The notes under the pieces are model-generated. The model was not told the origin of the DNA and did no database searches. It worked only from the letters and a program-made list of their open reading frames with translations. A DNA stretch of 64,000 nucleotides from Parahoeflea alexandrii (GTDB lineage: Bacteria > Pseudomonadota > Alphaproteobacteria > Rhizobiales > Rhizobiaceae): the NCBI RefSeq assembly GCF_027214025.1, contig NZ_JAPWHB010000006.1:310001-374000 (forward strand), read 5' to 3'. This document shows, one piece after another, positions 40,159 to 48,434 of this stretch; within the stretch, counting starts at the first letter, position 1, and every line of letters begins with the position of its first letter. The position numbers and the translations under genes are program-made.

Positions 40159-40220
40159 AGTTCCTCCGGAAACGCGATTATTAGGAGCATGCTGAAGCTT
40201 GAAACGCGTCGAGCGCTTCA

Positions 40221-40472
40221 TCAAGTTTCTTTCTTGATTCCCCGTAAGACGTCAGCAAACAGTGTCATGGGATCAATGTCCATGGCTTTGGCCAACGCCA
40301 CAAACTCCAAAATGTCCAAACGCCGTTCGCCGCCTTCTATCTTTGCAACATAAGACTGCGGTTTTCTTAGTTTGTCCGCGACAACTTGCTGCGTGAGACC
40401 CTTATGATGGCGTGCTGCCACTAGGATATCCAACAGGCTGGCATACGACACTGAGTGTAGAGATTTCGTCAT
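40221..40472 (-). CDS. XRE-family regulator upstream of the HNH/DGQHK gene
   Basis: An 83-residue single-domain helix-turn-helix protein (LLDILVAARHHKGLTQQVVADKLRKPQSYVAKIEGGERR). It is transcribed with the nuclease gene and faces the small membrane protein at 40575 across a perfect palindrome. Small XRE proteins in this position usually repress their own operon, as in restriction-modification controllers. A control role here is inference from layout. Confidence 0.92.
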   Translation of the reverse strand: MTKSLHSVSYASLLDILVAARHHKGLTQQVVADKLRKPQSYVAKIEGGERRLDILEFVALAKAMDIDPMTLFADVLRGIKKET

Positions 40473-40520
40473 GTGCTTCCGCCCAAGATTGAAGCGCAGT
40501 CACTAATCCCACTTTCGGAT

Positions 40521-40537
40521 TATCCCATAATGGGATA
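40521..40537. promoter_or_regulatory. Perfect palindrome in the XRE/membrane-protein divergent gap
   Basis: TATCCCAT-A-ATGGGATA is an 8+1+8 perfect inverted repeat, 49 nt upstream of the XRE start and 37 nt before the membrane protein start. A partial copy (TAATCCC, 40505-40511) lies nearby. It is the best candidate operator for the XRE protein. Confidence 0.8.
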
Positions 40538-40574
40538 TAGTTGCTTGAGCGATTCAGGCGACGAAGTCGGCACG

Positions 40575-40904
40575 ATGGAAAACTATAACTTCTGGCAGGA
40601 TTTCTTTGACACATACCAGTCGCTATCCGACTGGATGAAGATGCTCTGGCTAATCGTCCCTCCGGCGTTCGCGCTGGGCACGCTTTGGCTCGGTCTCGAC
40701 TACAGGCTCAAGAGCAGGTCTGCAGCACCACCCGAGGATGGGGCGCTCGCCTACACGGTGTTTGCCGACGAGACCGGCATCTGGCGAATTCATGCCCATC
40801 AGGGCGCGGAGGCGGTCACAGATGAGCGGCCCGAGGCAGCCGTGTTGCCCCTGCCGGGCGCGCGCCCCCACCGGCTGGCCAAACCGCCCTCGTCGGACGT
40901 CTGA
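40575..40904 (+). CDS. Small single-pass membrane protein, unknown
   Basis: A 109-residue protein. An aromatic N-terminus (ENYNFWQDFFDTYQSLSDWMKM) leads into one membrane helix (LWLIVPPAFALGTLWLGL) and then a soluble tail of ~65 residues rich in Pro, Ala and His. ATG 40575 is used; the frame is open further upstream through the palindrome. It is divergent from the XRE-HNH pair, so it might belong to the same system, but it could also be a general island gene. No family is recognised. Confidence 0.65.
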   Translation: MENYNFWQDFFDTYQSLSDWMKMLWLIVPPAFALGTLWLGLDYRLKSRSAAPPEDGALAYTVFADETGIWRIHAHQGAEAVTDERPEAAVLPLPGARPHRLAKPPSSDV

Positions 40905-41125
40905 GGCGGCTCTGAGGGGCATCGCTGCACCGCTGGCATGCCCGCACCCAAGTGTAGCGCCAGCGGGAGCTTGCCGGGGCTGTAACTTGTAACTGTAACT
41001 TAAGGTCGGAAAGCTCCGAAGTGGTTAGGGGGAGTGGTGTACTCCCCCCGCCGAGGGCAGGCCGCAATAGGTTGCCGGGCTTGTGTTGGCGTTACGCGTT
41101 ACAGCTGCCTATCCATTGCGCCCGG

Positions 41126-42808
41126 TCAAAACGGCGAGTCCTGCTCCAAGGCAGGGTCATCGATGCAGAACAGGGTAGCAACGCCGTTCTCGACGCGCCT
41201 CGCCAGCCATTCCGTTTTGCGCTCGTCAGCTGTGCCCCTCGCGAATCCCCGCCGCTGGGTCTTTTCCCGCTGCGACAGATCATACAGCCGGTTGATTTTT
41301 TCTTCCCATCCCAAGCGATCCATTTCCGCCTTGATCCGCTGCACCTCGATAGGCGACAGGCGACCACCCTCGAAGCCGAGAAGGAGCTTCACGCTATCCA
41401 TTGAGACGCGCCCGGTCTTATCCGCGAACCAGTCGCCTAGGACCGCCGCGAAGGCATCCTCGATCAGCCGCACGTCGGTCAGTTCTGCCGCTGCTTCCCA
41501 CAGATGTTCAGACAAGACGATGGACTCGCCCGCTGCCTCGCGCACGACCGCCTCTGCCCATAGCTGATCGACATCCTCGCGCAGCTTGTCGAGCTGAACC
41601 GTCCCAGCGCGAACCGGCCAGAAGCGCCGGTTTCCTGTCTGGTCGAAGAGATACTTCTGGTCGTTGGTGCTGCCGACGATGACGCACTGTCGCGGGTAGG
41701 TTCGGGCATCGCGGCCATAGGCGCGGCGATACTTGTCACGCCGTGTCGAGAGGAATCGCTTCAATTCATGGGTCGACGCCTTGCGGATGCCGTCCATCTC
41801 CTGCACCTCGACAATCCATGCCCCGGCCAGCAATTCGGCCTTGGTTTTGTCGTCGCTCTTTAGGCTCAGGCTACCACAAAACCAGTCGCTTCGAACCGCG
41901 AGGGTTTCCGCGAAGCTCGATTTGCCGGTCCCTTGGTTCCCCTCGAAGACAAGCATGGTGTCGAATTTCACGCCCGGCTGTTTGACTCTGCGCACACCCG
42001 CGATCAGGAACTTCGCTCCGAACTCCCGATTGATTTCTGTATCATCCGCTCCGGCGTAGTCGCGCAGCATGTTGTCAAGGCGCGGATTGCCATCCCAAAC
42101 GAGTCCGTCAAGATAGTCCACAATCGGGTGATAGGTCTGCTCATGGCCTATGGCGATGATCTCGCTCTTGATCGCCGCGCTGGTTGCCCTGAAGTCGAGA
42201 TCACGCAGAAAACGGCTGCTCAGGATATCGGCCACATCGTTCAGGTCACGTGTGTCGAGACGGAAGCCCTCTACATCGTTCATGAAGGTGAACAGGTTGC
42301 GATGAACCTCGATGCCGAGCCGCGCCAGCGCATACCGAATGTTCGATGGATGATCCTTCGCAGGCTGGAACTTATCGTTCAGCACCGGCCAGTCTTCCCG
42401 CTTGGCGTCGATCATCATCAGCGCTCGGACAACTTGTCGCTGGCCATATCGGACTGGATTAGGATTTTCGCGCACATGCGCGCCGATAGCATAGGCCGGG
42501 TCAAGCAGGATGGAGAGCACATGCCCCGGCTGCACCCCGTTCCCTAGCATCCAGCAAACGCACGCGATCATGCGTTCGGATCGCGAGGGATAGACCTTGC
42601 CCGGCGGATCGCCTCCCGTGACGATCACCTCCACCCATTTTAGGTCGGACGAGATGATCTCCCCAAGGTCATCCGGCAGCGGCAGCGGCGCAATCTCAGT
42701 CGGTTCGACTGCCGCCGAGCCGGACTTGGCTGGCAGAGTGGTCTTCTCCTTTGGTGCCGGTAGTTGAAAGTCTTCGATGCTGTAGGTTTTCAAAGTTGCA
42801 TATGTCAT
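41126..42808 (-). CDS. VapE-family (PF05272-type) superfamily 3-like helicase/replication protein
   Basis: A 560-residue protein with a P-loop GNQGTGKS at 290-297 and a further conserved region (STHELKRFLSTRRDKYRRAYGRDARTYPRQC, then VGSTNDQKYLFD and GNRRFWPV). This set is typical of virulence-associated E proteins of phages and satellites. The N-terminal ~200 residues carry a primase-partner-like region. ATG 42808 overlaps the primase stop (ATGA). It should unwind DNA at the element's replication origin; the origin was not located. Confidence 0.92.
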   Translation of the reverse strand: MTYATLKTYSIEDFQLPAPKEKTTLPAKSGSAAVEPTEIAPLPLPDDLGEIISSDLKWVEVIVTGGDPPGKVYPSRSERMIACVCWMLGNGVQPGHVLSILLDPAYAIGAHVRENPNPVRYGQRQVVRALMMIDAKREDWPVLNDKFQPAKDHPSNIRYALARLGIEVHRNLFTFMNDVEGFRLDTRDLNDVADILSSRFLRDLDFRATSAAIKSEIIAIGHEQTYHPIVDYLDGLVWDGNPRLDNMLRDYAGADDTEINREFGAKFLIAGVRRVKQPGVKFDTMLVFEGNQGTGKSSFAETLAVRSDWFCGSLSLKSDDKTKAELLAGAWIVEVQEMDGIRKASTHELKRFLSTRRDKYRRAYGRDARTYPRQCVIVGSTNDQKYLFDQTGNRRFWPVRAGTVQLDKLREDVDQLWAEAVVREAAGESIVLSEHLWEAAAELTDVRLIEDAFAAVLGDWFADKTGRVSMDSVKLLLGFEGGRLSPIEVQRIKAEMDRLGWEEKINRLYDLSQREKTQRRGFARGTADERKTEWLARRVENGVATLFCIDDPALEQDSPF

Positions 42809-43425
42809 GGCTTGGTCATCCAGAATGAGAGTGCGGGTTCGCGACCGGCTTCGCGCTTTTGCGCATTCAGCCAATTGACGGTTCCAGGCAGGCGCAAAAG
42901 ACGGTCAGCGTTGTGCGTGCCGGGACCGCCTTGCAGGGCAACCAGAAGCCGCTTGTTCAGATCTTCGGCGACAACGACCTCGACCGGCTGGTCAAGCATC
43001 CAGAGCGCTTGGTAGCCACCGCCGGTGAACCATACAGCGGTCGGTTCAGGTACGCCCTTGGGCCGCTCTTTCGGTTCAAGCAGCAGCCCGATAATTCGGC
43101 TCTGCTGTTCATCCAGCGCTCCGGGATAGTCCTTGCAGTCAAGATCGGCGTGCAGGAACTGCGCATGCGAGAGGTTGTCCTTCCGGCGCTTGCCGGAAAG
43201 AAACTTAGCGTTGGGCAGGAAGTAGAGGTTCCGCCTCAGTTCCGGCCCGTTGTTCGCCTCGATGAATTTCTTGAACGATGCGGGGTCACTCGCCGGATAC
43301 GTCTTGGCGACCGGGCTTGGCGGCCCCTCGCTGTTCATGCGCTCCAGATAATATGGCCCATTGGGGGCGATGAACTGCGAGAATGCCCATGCCTCGTCCG
43401 TATTGGGCTTAAGCACCTCACTCAT
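42805..43425 (-). CDS. RepB-like DNA primase
   Basis: A 206-residue primase-polymerase-like protein. A catalytic-type motif is seen in SHAQFLHADLDCKDYPG; TAVWFTGGGYQALWMLD and GGPGTHNADRLLRLPGTVNWLN follow. These are typical of small RepB-family primases that pair with VapE helicases in satellites and plasmids. ATG 43425 overlaps the AlpA gene end by 8 nt; an upstream ATG at 43476 is less likely. With the helicase it makes a self-contained replication module. Confidence 0.88.
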   Translation of the reverse strand: MSEVLKPNTDEAWAFSQFIAPNGPYYLERMNSEGPPSPVAKTYPASDPASFKKFIEANNGPELRRNLYFLPNAKFLSGKRRKDNLSHAQFLHADLDCKDYPGALDEQQSRIIGLLLEPKERPKGVPEPTAVWFTGGGYQALWMLDQPVEVVVAEDLNKRLLVALQGGPGTHNADRLLRLPGTVNWLNAQKREAGREPALSFWMTKP

Positions 43426-43663
43426 CGCCCGCACCCCTCGGATTTTGCTCCTGTGAGGCCAGCCAGCGTTCGACATCTTCGAGTCGGTAGAGGATTTTCC
43501 CGGCTCGATTGCCGGACGCGATGCGGATGAATTGTGGGCCGTATCCGTAAATCCGGCCCTTGTCGAAAAAGCTCTTTGAAAGTCCGGTGACTTCGGGAAG
43601 CTGTTTGGTGGTCAGCAGCCGCGAACGGCCCGCGCCACCATCTGTGATGGTTGTGCGATTCAT
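43418..43663 (-). CDS. AlpA-like MerR-type helix-turn-helix regulator
   Basis: An 81-residue protein with the AlpA layout (LLTTKQLPEVTGLSKSFFDKGRIYGYGPQFIRIASGNRAGKILYRLEDVERWLAS). In P4-like elements, AlpA proteins control integrase or replication genes; some act as excisionases. ATG 43663 is chosen because it sets the HTH close to the N-terminus; the frame is open upstream to 43756. The gene leads a coupled AlpA-primase-VapE operon. Confidence 0.88.
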   Translation of the reverse strand: MNRTTITDGGAGRSRLLTTKQLPEVTGLSKSFFDKGRIYGYGPQFIRIASGNRAGKILYRLEDVERWLASQEQNPRGAGDE

Positions 43664-43963
43664 GTGTCCATTCCACGTGTCGAGAGGACCCGAAGCCTCA
43701 TGGCAACGAGTTTGCTGACCGGTTCGCGCTTCACGCGAAGGGCCTTTAAGCCTCACTTCTCGATTATCGACCGTGGCCGGGAATTCTTTCCCGCTTGGAC
43801 ATCGTCCGTCAGATCTCAGGCACCTTGCCTGACCCTGGGGTTGTCCGCCATGCCGGACATATCCGGCTGATGTGCGTCACTACACCAGTTGGAAATTTGC
43901 CATAGATGACGTGGCGTTTCAAGCAAGAGGTACGGGAGTGAAATACAATCCAACGCCGTCATA
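43664..43963. other. 300-nt gap upstream of the AlpA operon
   Basis: No gene is seen. It holds GCCGGA-CATA-TCCGGC (43852-43867), a 6-bp inverted repeat that could be an operator, and should hold the promoter of the AlpA-primase-VapE operon. It is also a candidate for the replication origin; no iterons are obvious. Confidence 0.45.
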
Positions 43964-44491
43964 TCAGACGGCGGTGGACTGGCGACGACCGCAGCGCGAT
44001 GTTGCAATATCCCATTCTGCGAGTTCATCGCAGATGCGCTCGACGGCTTGCGCTTTTAGCGCCTCGCAAACGGGGTCAGGTTCAATCGCGGTTCGCGCTT
44101 TGAATCCCCGGAACGAATTACAAAGTTCATCAACAGCGGCTGGAAGGTCCGTATCCCTGCATTGCAGGACTTTCCGAGCGGCATTCTCTGCTAGCTCGGC
44201 AATAGTTGGTATGTTGGGTGGGGTACCGCCACGGCCGGACAAGGCTAGCATTTCCGCCTCGCAGACAGCGTGTCGGCGTTGTCGGGCCATGAAAGCATGT
44301 GCCGCTTCTATGTTCCGTTGAGCCGGTGAGGCTGATCCCAGGAGCGCAGCTAATGCCGTTTCCAACCGTCGCTGCTGAGAGCCGCTTGTTTCAGGTGTGG
44401 AGTGCGCCTCAATGATCGCCAGAAGGACGTGTTCCAGCACGCTTGATCCATCGCCGAACATGGCGTGATAAGTGGAGTCACTGCCTGACAT
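43964..44491 (-). CDS. Unknown protein co-encoded with the integrase
   Basis: A 175-residue soluble, mostly helical protein whose ATG at 44491 overlaps the integrase end by 14 nt. It is rich in Ala, Arg and Glu (SQQRRLETALAALLGSASPAQRNIEAAHAFMARQRRHAVCEAEML) with a loop TPPNIPTIAELAENAARKVLQC. No catalytic motif is visible. Tight coupling with the integrase suggests a role in integration or excision, but this is position only. Confidence 0.7.
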   Translation of the reverse strand: MSGSDSTYHAMFGDGSSVLEHVLLAIIEAHSTPETSGSQQRRLETALAALLGSASPAQRNIEAAHAFMARQRRHAVCEAEMLALSGRGGTPPNIPTIAELAENAARKVLQCRDTDLPAAVDELCNSFRGFKARTAIEPDPVCEALKAQAVERICDELAEWDIATSRCGRRQSTAV

Positions 44492-45644
44492 CTGCCAACT
44501 CCAATATCCGTGCCGCGACCTGCTCCACCGGCCCGCGCAAGCGCTCGGCATTCACGACGATATAGCCACCCGTGACGTCGCCATTGGCACGGTGGTTCAG
44601 CAGCCGCTTGAGCGCGTAATAGGGAACGTCGAGGCTCTCGGCGATGGTGATGAATGTCCGCCGTAGATCGTGCAGCGTGAAACTGACGCCCGAACCGGCG
44701 CTGACGCGGAGCAGGAATTTCTTGGTCTCCATTAGGTGTCCTTGCTTGCCGGGACCGGGAAACACGAAGGGCGACTCGCCCGCCTGCCTGCTGCGCTCAT
44801 TCAGCAGGTCCACTAGAAAGGACGACAGGGGAAGATTTAACGGATCGCCATTTTTGGTTTTGGGCAGGTGCAGAGTCCGCGCGGCAAGGTCCACGTTCTC
44901 CCAGCGCAGCGCCATCAGCTCGCCCCGGCGCATGCCTGTGAACAGCGCCATGAGAAGAAAGTCGCGGGCATAATCCGGCTCGGCCATGACCGCCTTCCAC
45001 CACATCGGCAGGTCTTGCGCTGTCACCACGGTCTGCCGCCGCTGCTCCCGGTGCCAAGCTCGTGCCTGCGTCAATATTTGCACCGGGTTGGGCGGAAACT
45101 CGTCATGGGTCGCTGCGGCGAAATTGTAGACTGACCGCAAATGCCGCATGACGTTGTTGGCGGTAGTCTTGCCCACCTCGGTGGAAAGCTCCTGATGGCG
45201 CTTGAGCACCATTTGGCGGGTGATGGAATTGATCGGCTTCTTCCGCCATGCCTTGAGATAGAGCTTCGCAGTGCGCGTATAGTTCAGCACCGTATGGGGC
45301 GACAGGTGCGGACGCGCCGCGAAGAAGCTGTCGAATGCATCGGCCAGCGTGACCTTGGTCTCCACCTGCTGTTTCTTTTCGGCGTTGGGATTACGCCCCT
45401 CGGCCATTTCGCCGAGCAAGCCGAGTGCTTTCTTGCGGGCAATCTCAGGTGCGAACACATCGGCCCGGCCAATGGTGACGCGGCATGTTTGCCGCTGCAC
45501 CTGACCCTCGGCAAAATACACTTTGGATTGCTTGCCGACTCGCAGACCGAAGCCGGATAGCAAGGTGTCGCGATAAAAGACCTGACCGTTGTCGGGGAAA
45601 GGAATGGCGTCGATAGCCCGACGCGTCAATCGTAGATTTGGCAT
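44478..45644 (-). CDS. int: Tyrosine-recombinase integrase (P4 type)
   Basis: A 388-residue integrase. The N-terminal DUF4102-like arm-binding part (MPNLRLTRRAIDAIPFPDNG, RDTLLSGFGLRVG) is followed by a core-binding region and the catalytic domain with R239 (FTGMRRGELMALRW), H325-x-x-R328 (TLHDLRR), H351 (LLNHR) and the nucleophile Y361 (GGYIVV). It is complete and should be active. The anticodon-loop core of the flanking tRNA is a classic target for this class. The gene is not next to either att site, which is unusual. Confidence 0.95.
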   Translation of the reverse strand: MPNLRLTRRAIDAIPFPDNGQVFYRDTLLSGFGLRVGKQSKVYFAEGQVQRQTCRVTIGRADVFAPEIARKKALGLLGEMAEGRNPNAEKKQQVETKVTLADAFDSFFAARPHLSPHTVLNYTRTAKLYLKAWRKKPINSITRQMVLKRHQELSTEVGKTTANNVMRHLRSVYNFAAATHDEFPPNPVQILTQARAWHREQRRQTVVTAQDLPMWWKAVMAEPDYARDFLLMALFTGMRRGELMALRWENVDLAARTLHLPKTKNGDPLNLPLSSFLVDLLNERSRQAGESPFVFPGPGKQGHLMETKKFLLRVSAGSGVSFTLHDLRRTFITIAESLDVPYYALKRLLNHRANGDVTGGYIVVNAERLRGPVEQVAARILELADVRQ

Positions 45645-45874
45645 TGAGACCTCCTTTTGGCCTCAATTCCACCTAGCATCAATAATGTGAAATTACTAGT
45701 GATATCAGAGACTTATGACATATTTGGAAGCGTGGTCCTAGAGCAGGAAACGCCATCCAACGCCTGCGCACGCGTGAGCGGACGAACATGAGGGTCGGCA
45801 GTTTCAGTTTAGCCCAAGCGCCACGCAAAGCGCCTCTTGAGTTTTCCGATAGTATCGATTACTATAACTATGAA

Positions 45875-46783
45875 ATGACAAACGCACCCTTGAACGAACT
45901 CGCTGACATTCGCAACGGAACGGCCTTCAAGGCTGATGCCGAGGGCGTTCCCTTTGTGCAGGGGCGTCACCTTCGCGGCGGGTGTCTGGACGCTGAGGAT
46001 TTGGCGACGGGGGCTCCGCCCGCTCGCAGTTTTGAGGATGCCCGATTGCAGGCGGGCGATGTGCTTGTTGATACGAGGGGGGCAACAAATTGGTCGGCAT
46101 TTATCGAGCATGTCGATGCGCCGCTGTTTGCCGTGCTCGACCTCGCAATCGTCCGTTTGAAGGGCGACAATCTGCTGCCCGCCTATCTTGCGCTTTTCCT
46201 GAATCTGCCGACCACCCAAAACGCGCTCGCAATGATGCGCAGCACGGCGACGATCCCGCGCTTGGGGCTGGGGGCGCTCGGAGAACTGGAAATCCCGGTG
46301 CCGCCCATTCATGTGCAAGAGCTGATGGTCGCGCTCGATAGCGAGCGACGGAAGCAGTTTCAGCTAACGAAGAAACTTGGTGAGGCTCTGGATCGCCTCA
46401 CTGATGAAATCCTCCGCCGCATGGCTGAGGGTGTGCCCATGCCGGACGGCAATCCAGCATGGGCAATTCACCGCCAGACAAACCTTGCTCGAGGACATCT
46501 GGCTAATCCTCCCTTGAAAGAAGGAAACACTACTATGAGCAATAAGAAGTCGCCCGGCAAGGGCGGAACCACGCATGTCGTGCCGGACCCGGACGGCGGC
46601 TGGAATGTGAAGCGTGGCGGCGCGAGCCGCGCGTCTGGTCATTTCGACACCAAGCAGCAGGCTGTTGATCGCGCCCGCGAGATCAGCCGCAATGCTCAGA
46701 GCGAACTCAAGATCCACAACAAGGATGGCAAGATCGCTCAGTCGGACAGCCACGGCAACGACCCGCGCAGCGTCAAGGGCTAG
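45875..46783 (+). CDS. One-TRD type I specificity-like protein fused in frame to DUF2188
   Basis: A 302-residue open frame. Residues ~1-205 resemble half of an HsdS: a start like LNELADIRNGTAFKADAEG, a body with VPFVQGRHLRGG, and a C-terminal helix (RRKQFQLTKKLGEALDRLTDEILRRMAEG). Residues ~221-302 are a DUF2188 domain (GGTTHVVPDPDGGWNVKRGG, then SGHFDTKQQAVDRAREI). No stop separates them, but a ribosome site and ATG 46535 lie at the junction, so DUF2188 may also be made alone. An upstream ATG at 45788 is an alternative start. It precedes hsdM by 58 nt. Confidence 0.8.
   Translation: MTNAPLNELADIRNGTAFKADAEGVPFVQGRHLRGGCLDAEDLATGAPPARSFEDARLQAGDVLVDTRGATNWSAFIEHVDAPLFAVLDLAIVRLKGDNLLPAYLALFLNLPTTQNALAMMRSTATIPRLGLGALGELEIPVPPIHVQELMVALDSERRKQFQLTKKLGEALDRLTDEILRRMAEGVPMPDGNPAWAIHRQTNLARGHLANPPLKEGNTTMSNKKSPGKGGTTHVVPDPDGGWNVKRGGASRASGHFDTKQQAVDRAREISRNAQSELKIHNKDGKIAQSDSHGNDPRSVKG
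46535..46783 (+). CDS. DUF2188 protein, possible internal translation product
   Basis: ATG 46535 follows AAGGAA and starts MSNKKSPGKGGTTHVV, the usual length (82 residues) and start for stand-alone DUF2188 proteins. It shares the frame and stop of the longer fusion. The product is small, basic and polar. DUF2188 proteins are common next to restriction-modification genes, with unknown function. Confidence 0.6.
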   Translation: MSNKKSPGKGGTTHVVPDPDGGWNVKRGGASRASGHFDTKQQAVDRAREISRNAQSELKIHNKDGKIAQSDSHGNDPRSVKG

Positions 46784-46841
46784 GCCCGCCACATCAGGAG
46801 GGGCGGGTTCGCCAGCCCCTCCATCTCATGGGAAAATTAGA

Positions 46842-48434
46842 ATGACCGACAAGATCAGCCAGAACGATATCAATTCAGCCGCATGGGCCGCCTGCGACAC
46901 TTTCCGGGGTGTCGTCGATGCCGCGCAATATAAAGACTACATCCTGACCATGCTGTTCCTGAAATACGTTTCTGACGTCTGGCAGGATCATTTCAACGAG
47001 TACAAGAAGCGCTTTGGTGACGATGACGAGCGCATCCGCCGCCGTATGGAACGCGAGAAATTCTTCCTGCCGGAAGGCACGTCATTTTATGACCTCCATC
47101 GCCAGCGCAATGCCGACAATATCGGCGAGATCATCAATATCGCTCTAGAGAAATTCGAGGACGCCAACAAGCAGAAGCTCGAAGGCGTGTTCCGCAACAT
47201 CGATTTCAATTCCGAATACAATCTCGGCGAAACCAAGGACCGCAACCGGCGGCTGAAAAACCTGCTTGAGGATTTCAACAAGCCGGCGCTCAACATGAGT
47301 CCGTCGCGCGTCAATGAGGACGTGATCGGCGAAACTTACATCTATCTCATTTCCCAGTTCGCCTCCGATGCGGGCAAGAAGGCCGGGGAGTTTTTCACGC
47401 CCCGCAAGATTTCCGAGCTTCTGGTGCGCCTTGTCAATCCGCAGCCGGGCAATCGGATTTACGATCCAGCCTGTGGCTCCGGCTCGCTGCTAGTGCGCGC
47501 ATCCGAACAGGTCGCGGCCAATGCGACGACAGAGCAGGACAAGCGCAATTTCCAGCTTTTCGGCCAGGAGGTGAACAGCGGCACGCGGGGGCTCGCGCGC
47601 ATGAACATGTTTCTGCACGGGCTAGACAGCGCCGAGATCGAATGGGGCGATACGCTCAACAGCCCGAAACATCTCGAAGGTGATGCGCTGAAACGCTTCG
47701 ATATCGTCGTCGCCAATCCGCCCTTTTCGCTGAAGAAGTGGAGCGGTGAGGAAAAGAAGAAGGGCAAGGATCAGGACGACGAGGACACAAGCGGCAAGAT
47801 CGATCCACGCATCGATCCCTATAACCGCTATTTCCGCGGCATCCCGCCGGTCTCCCGGGCCGACTTCGCCTTCATCTCCCATATGGTGGAAAGCGCGCGC
47901 CCAAGATCAGGCCGCGTCGGGGTCATCGCGCCGCACGGGGTTTTGTTCCGGGGTGGGGCCGAGGGGCGCATAAGGCAATCGATGATAGAGGAAAATCTTA
48001 TCGATGCCGTTGTCGGCCTGCCCGCACAATTGTTCTCTTCAACCGGCATTCCGGTATGCATCGTCATCTTCGACCGTGCCCGCGAAAAGGGCGGTGCGCG
48101 GGAGGATGTGGAAGATGTGATGTTCATTGATGCATCCCACGATTACGAGCCGAGCAAGAAGCAGAACCAATTGCTCAGCAAGCATCTGGACGGCATCGTC
48201 AACGCCTACCGGAACCGCCAACCGGTCGAGCGCTATGCCCGCCCGGTGCCACGTGCCGAAATCGCTGAGAACGGCTTCAACCTCAATATTCCGCGCTATA
48301 TCGACACCTTCGAGGCAGGAGAAGAAATCGACATCGCCGCCGTTCAGCGCGAAATTGTCGATCTTGAGCAGCAACTGGCCGAGAGTCGTACGCGAATGGA
48401 TGGCTATTTGCGGGAGCTCGGGCTGGATGTCTAA
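46842..48434 (+). CDS. hsdM: Type I restriction-modification DNA methyltransferase subunit
   Basis: A 530-residue N6-adenine methyltransferase. The N-terminal helical domain is HsdM-like (SAAWAACDTFRGVVDAAQYKDYILTMLFLKYVSD). SAM-binding motif I is DPACGSGSLL (208-217) and catalytic motif IV NPPF (292-295). A KKKGKDQDDEDTSGK insert follows. ATG 46842 is preceded by a weak site; the frame is open upstream into DUF2188 and is not coding there. It works with HsdS to modify host DNA and with HsdR to restrict foreign DNA. Confidence 0.96.
   Translation: MTDKISQNDINSAAWAACDTFRGVVDAAQYKDYILTMLFLKYVSDVWQDHFNEYKKRFGDDDERIRRRMEREKFFLPEGTSFYDLHRQRNADNIGEIINIALEKFEDANKQKLEGVFRNIDFNSEYNLGETKDRNRRLKNLLEDFNKPALNMSPSRVNEDVIGETYIYLISQFASDAGKKAGEFFTPRKISELLVRLVNPQPGNRIYDPACGSGSLLVRASEQVAANATTEQDKRNFQLFGQEVNSGTRGLARMNMFLHGLDSAEIEWGDTLNSPKHLEGDALKRFDIVVANPPFSLKKWSGEEKKKGKDQDDEDTSGKIDPRIDPYNRYFRGIPPVSRADFAFISHMVESARPRSGRVGVIAPHGVLFRGGAEGRIRQSMIEENLIDAVVGLPAQLFSSTGIPVCIVIFDRAREKGGAREDVEDVMFIDASHDYEPSKKQNQLLSKHLDGIVNAYRNRQPVERYARPVPRAEIAENGFNLNIPRYIDTFEAGEEIDIAAVQREIVDLEQQLAESRTRMDGYLRELGLDV

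Noticed and set aside
46614-46841. Upstream extension of hsdM by 76 codons
   Set aside because: It runs through the DUF2188 gene in another frame and shows Arg/Ala/Ser-rich non-protein-like sequence; ATG 46842 gives the normal HsdM start.
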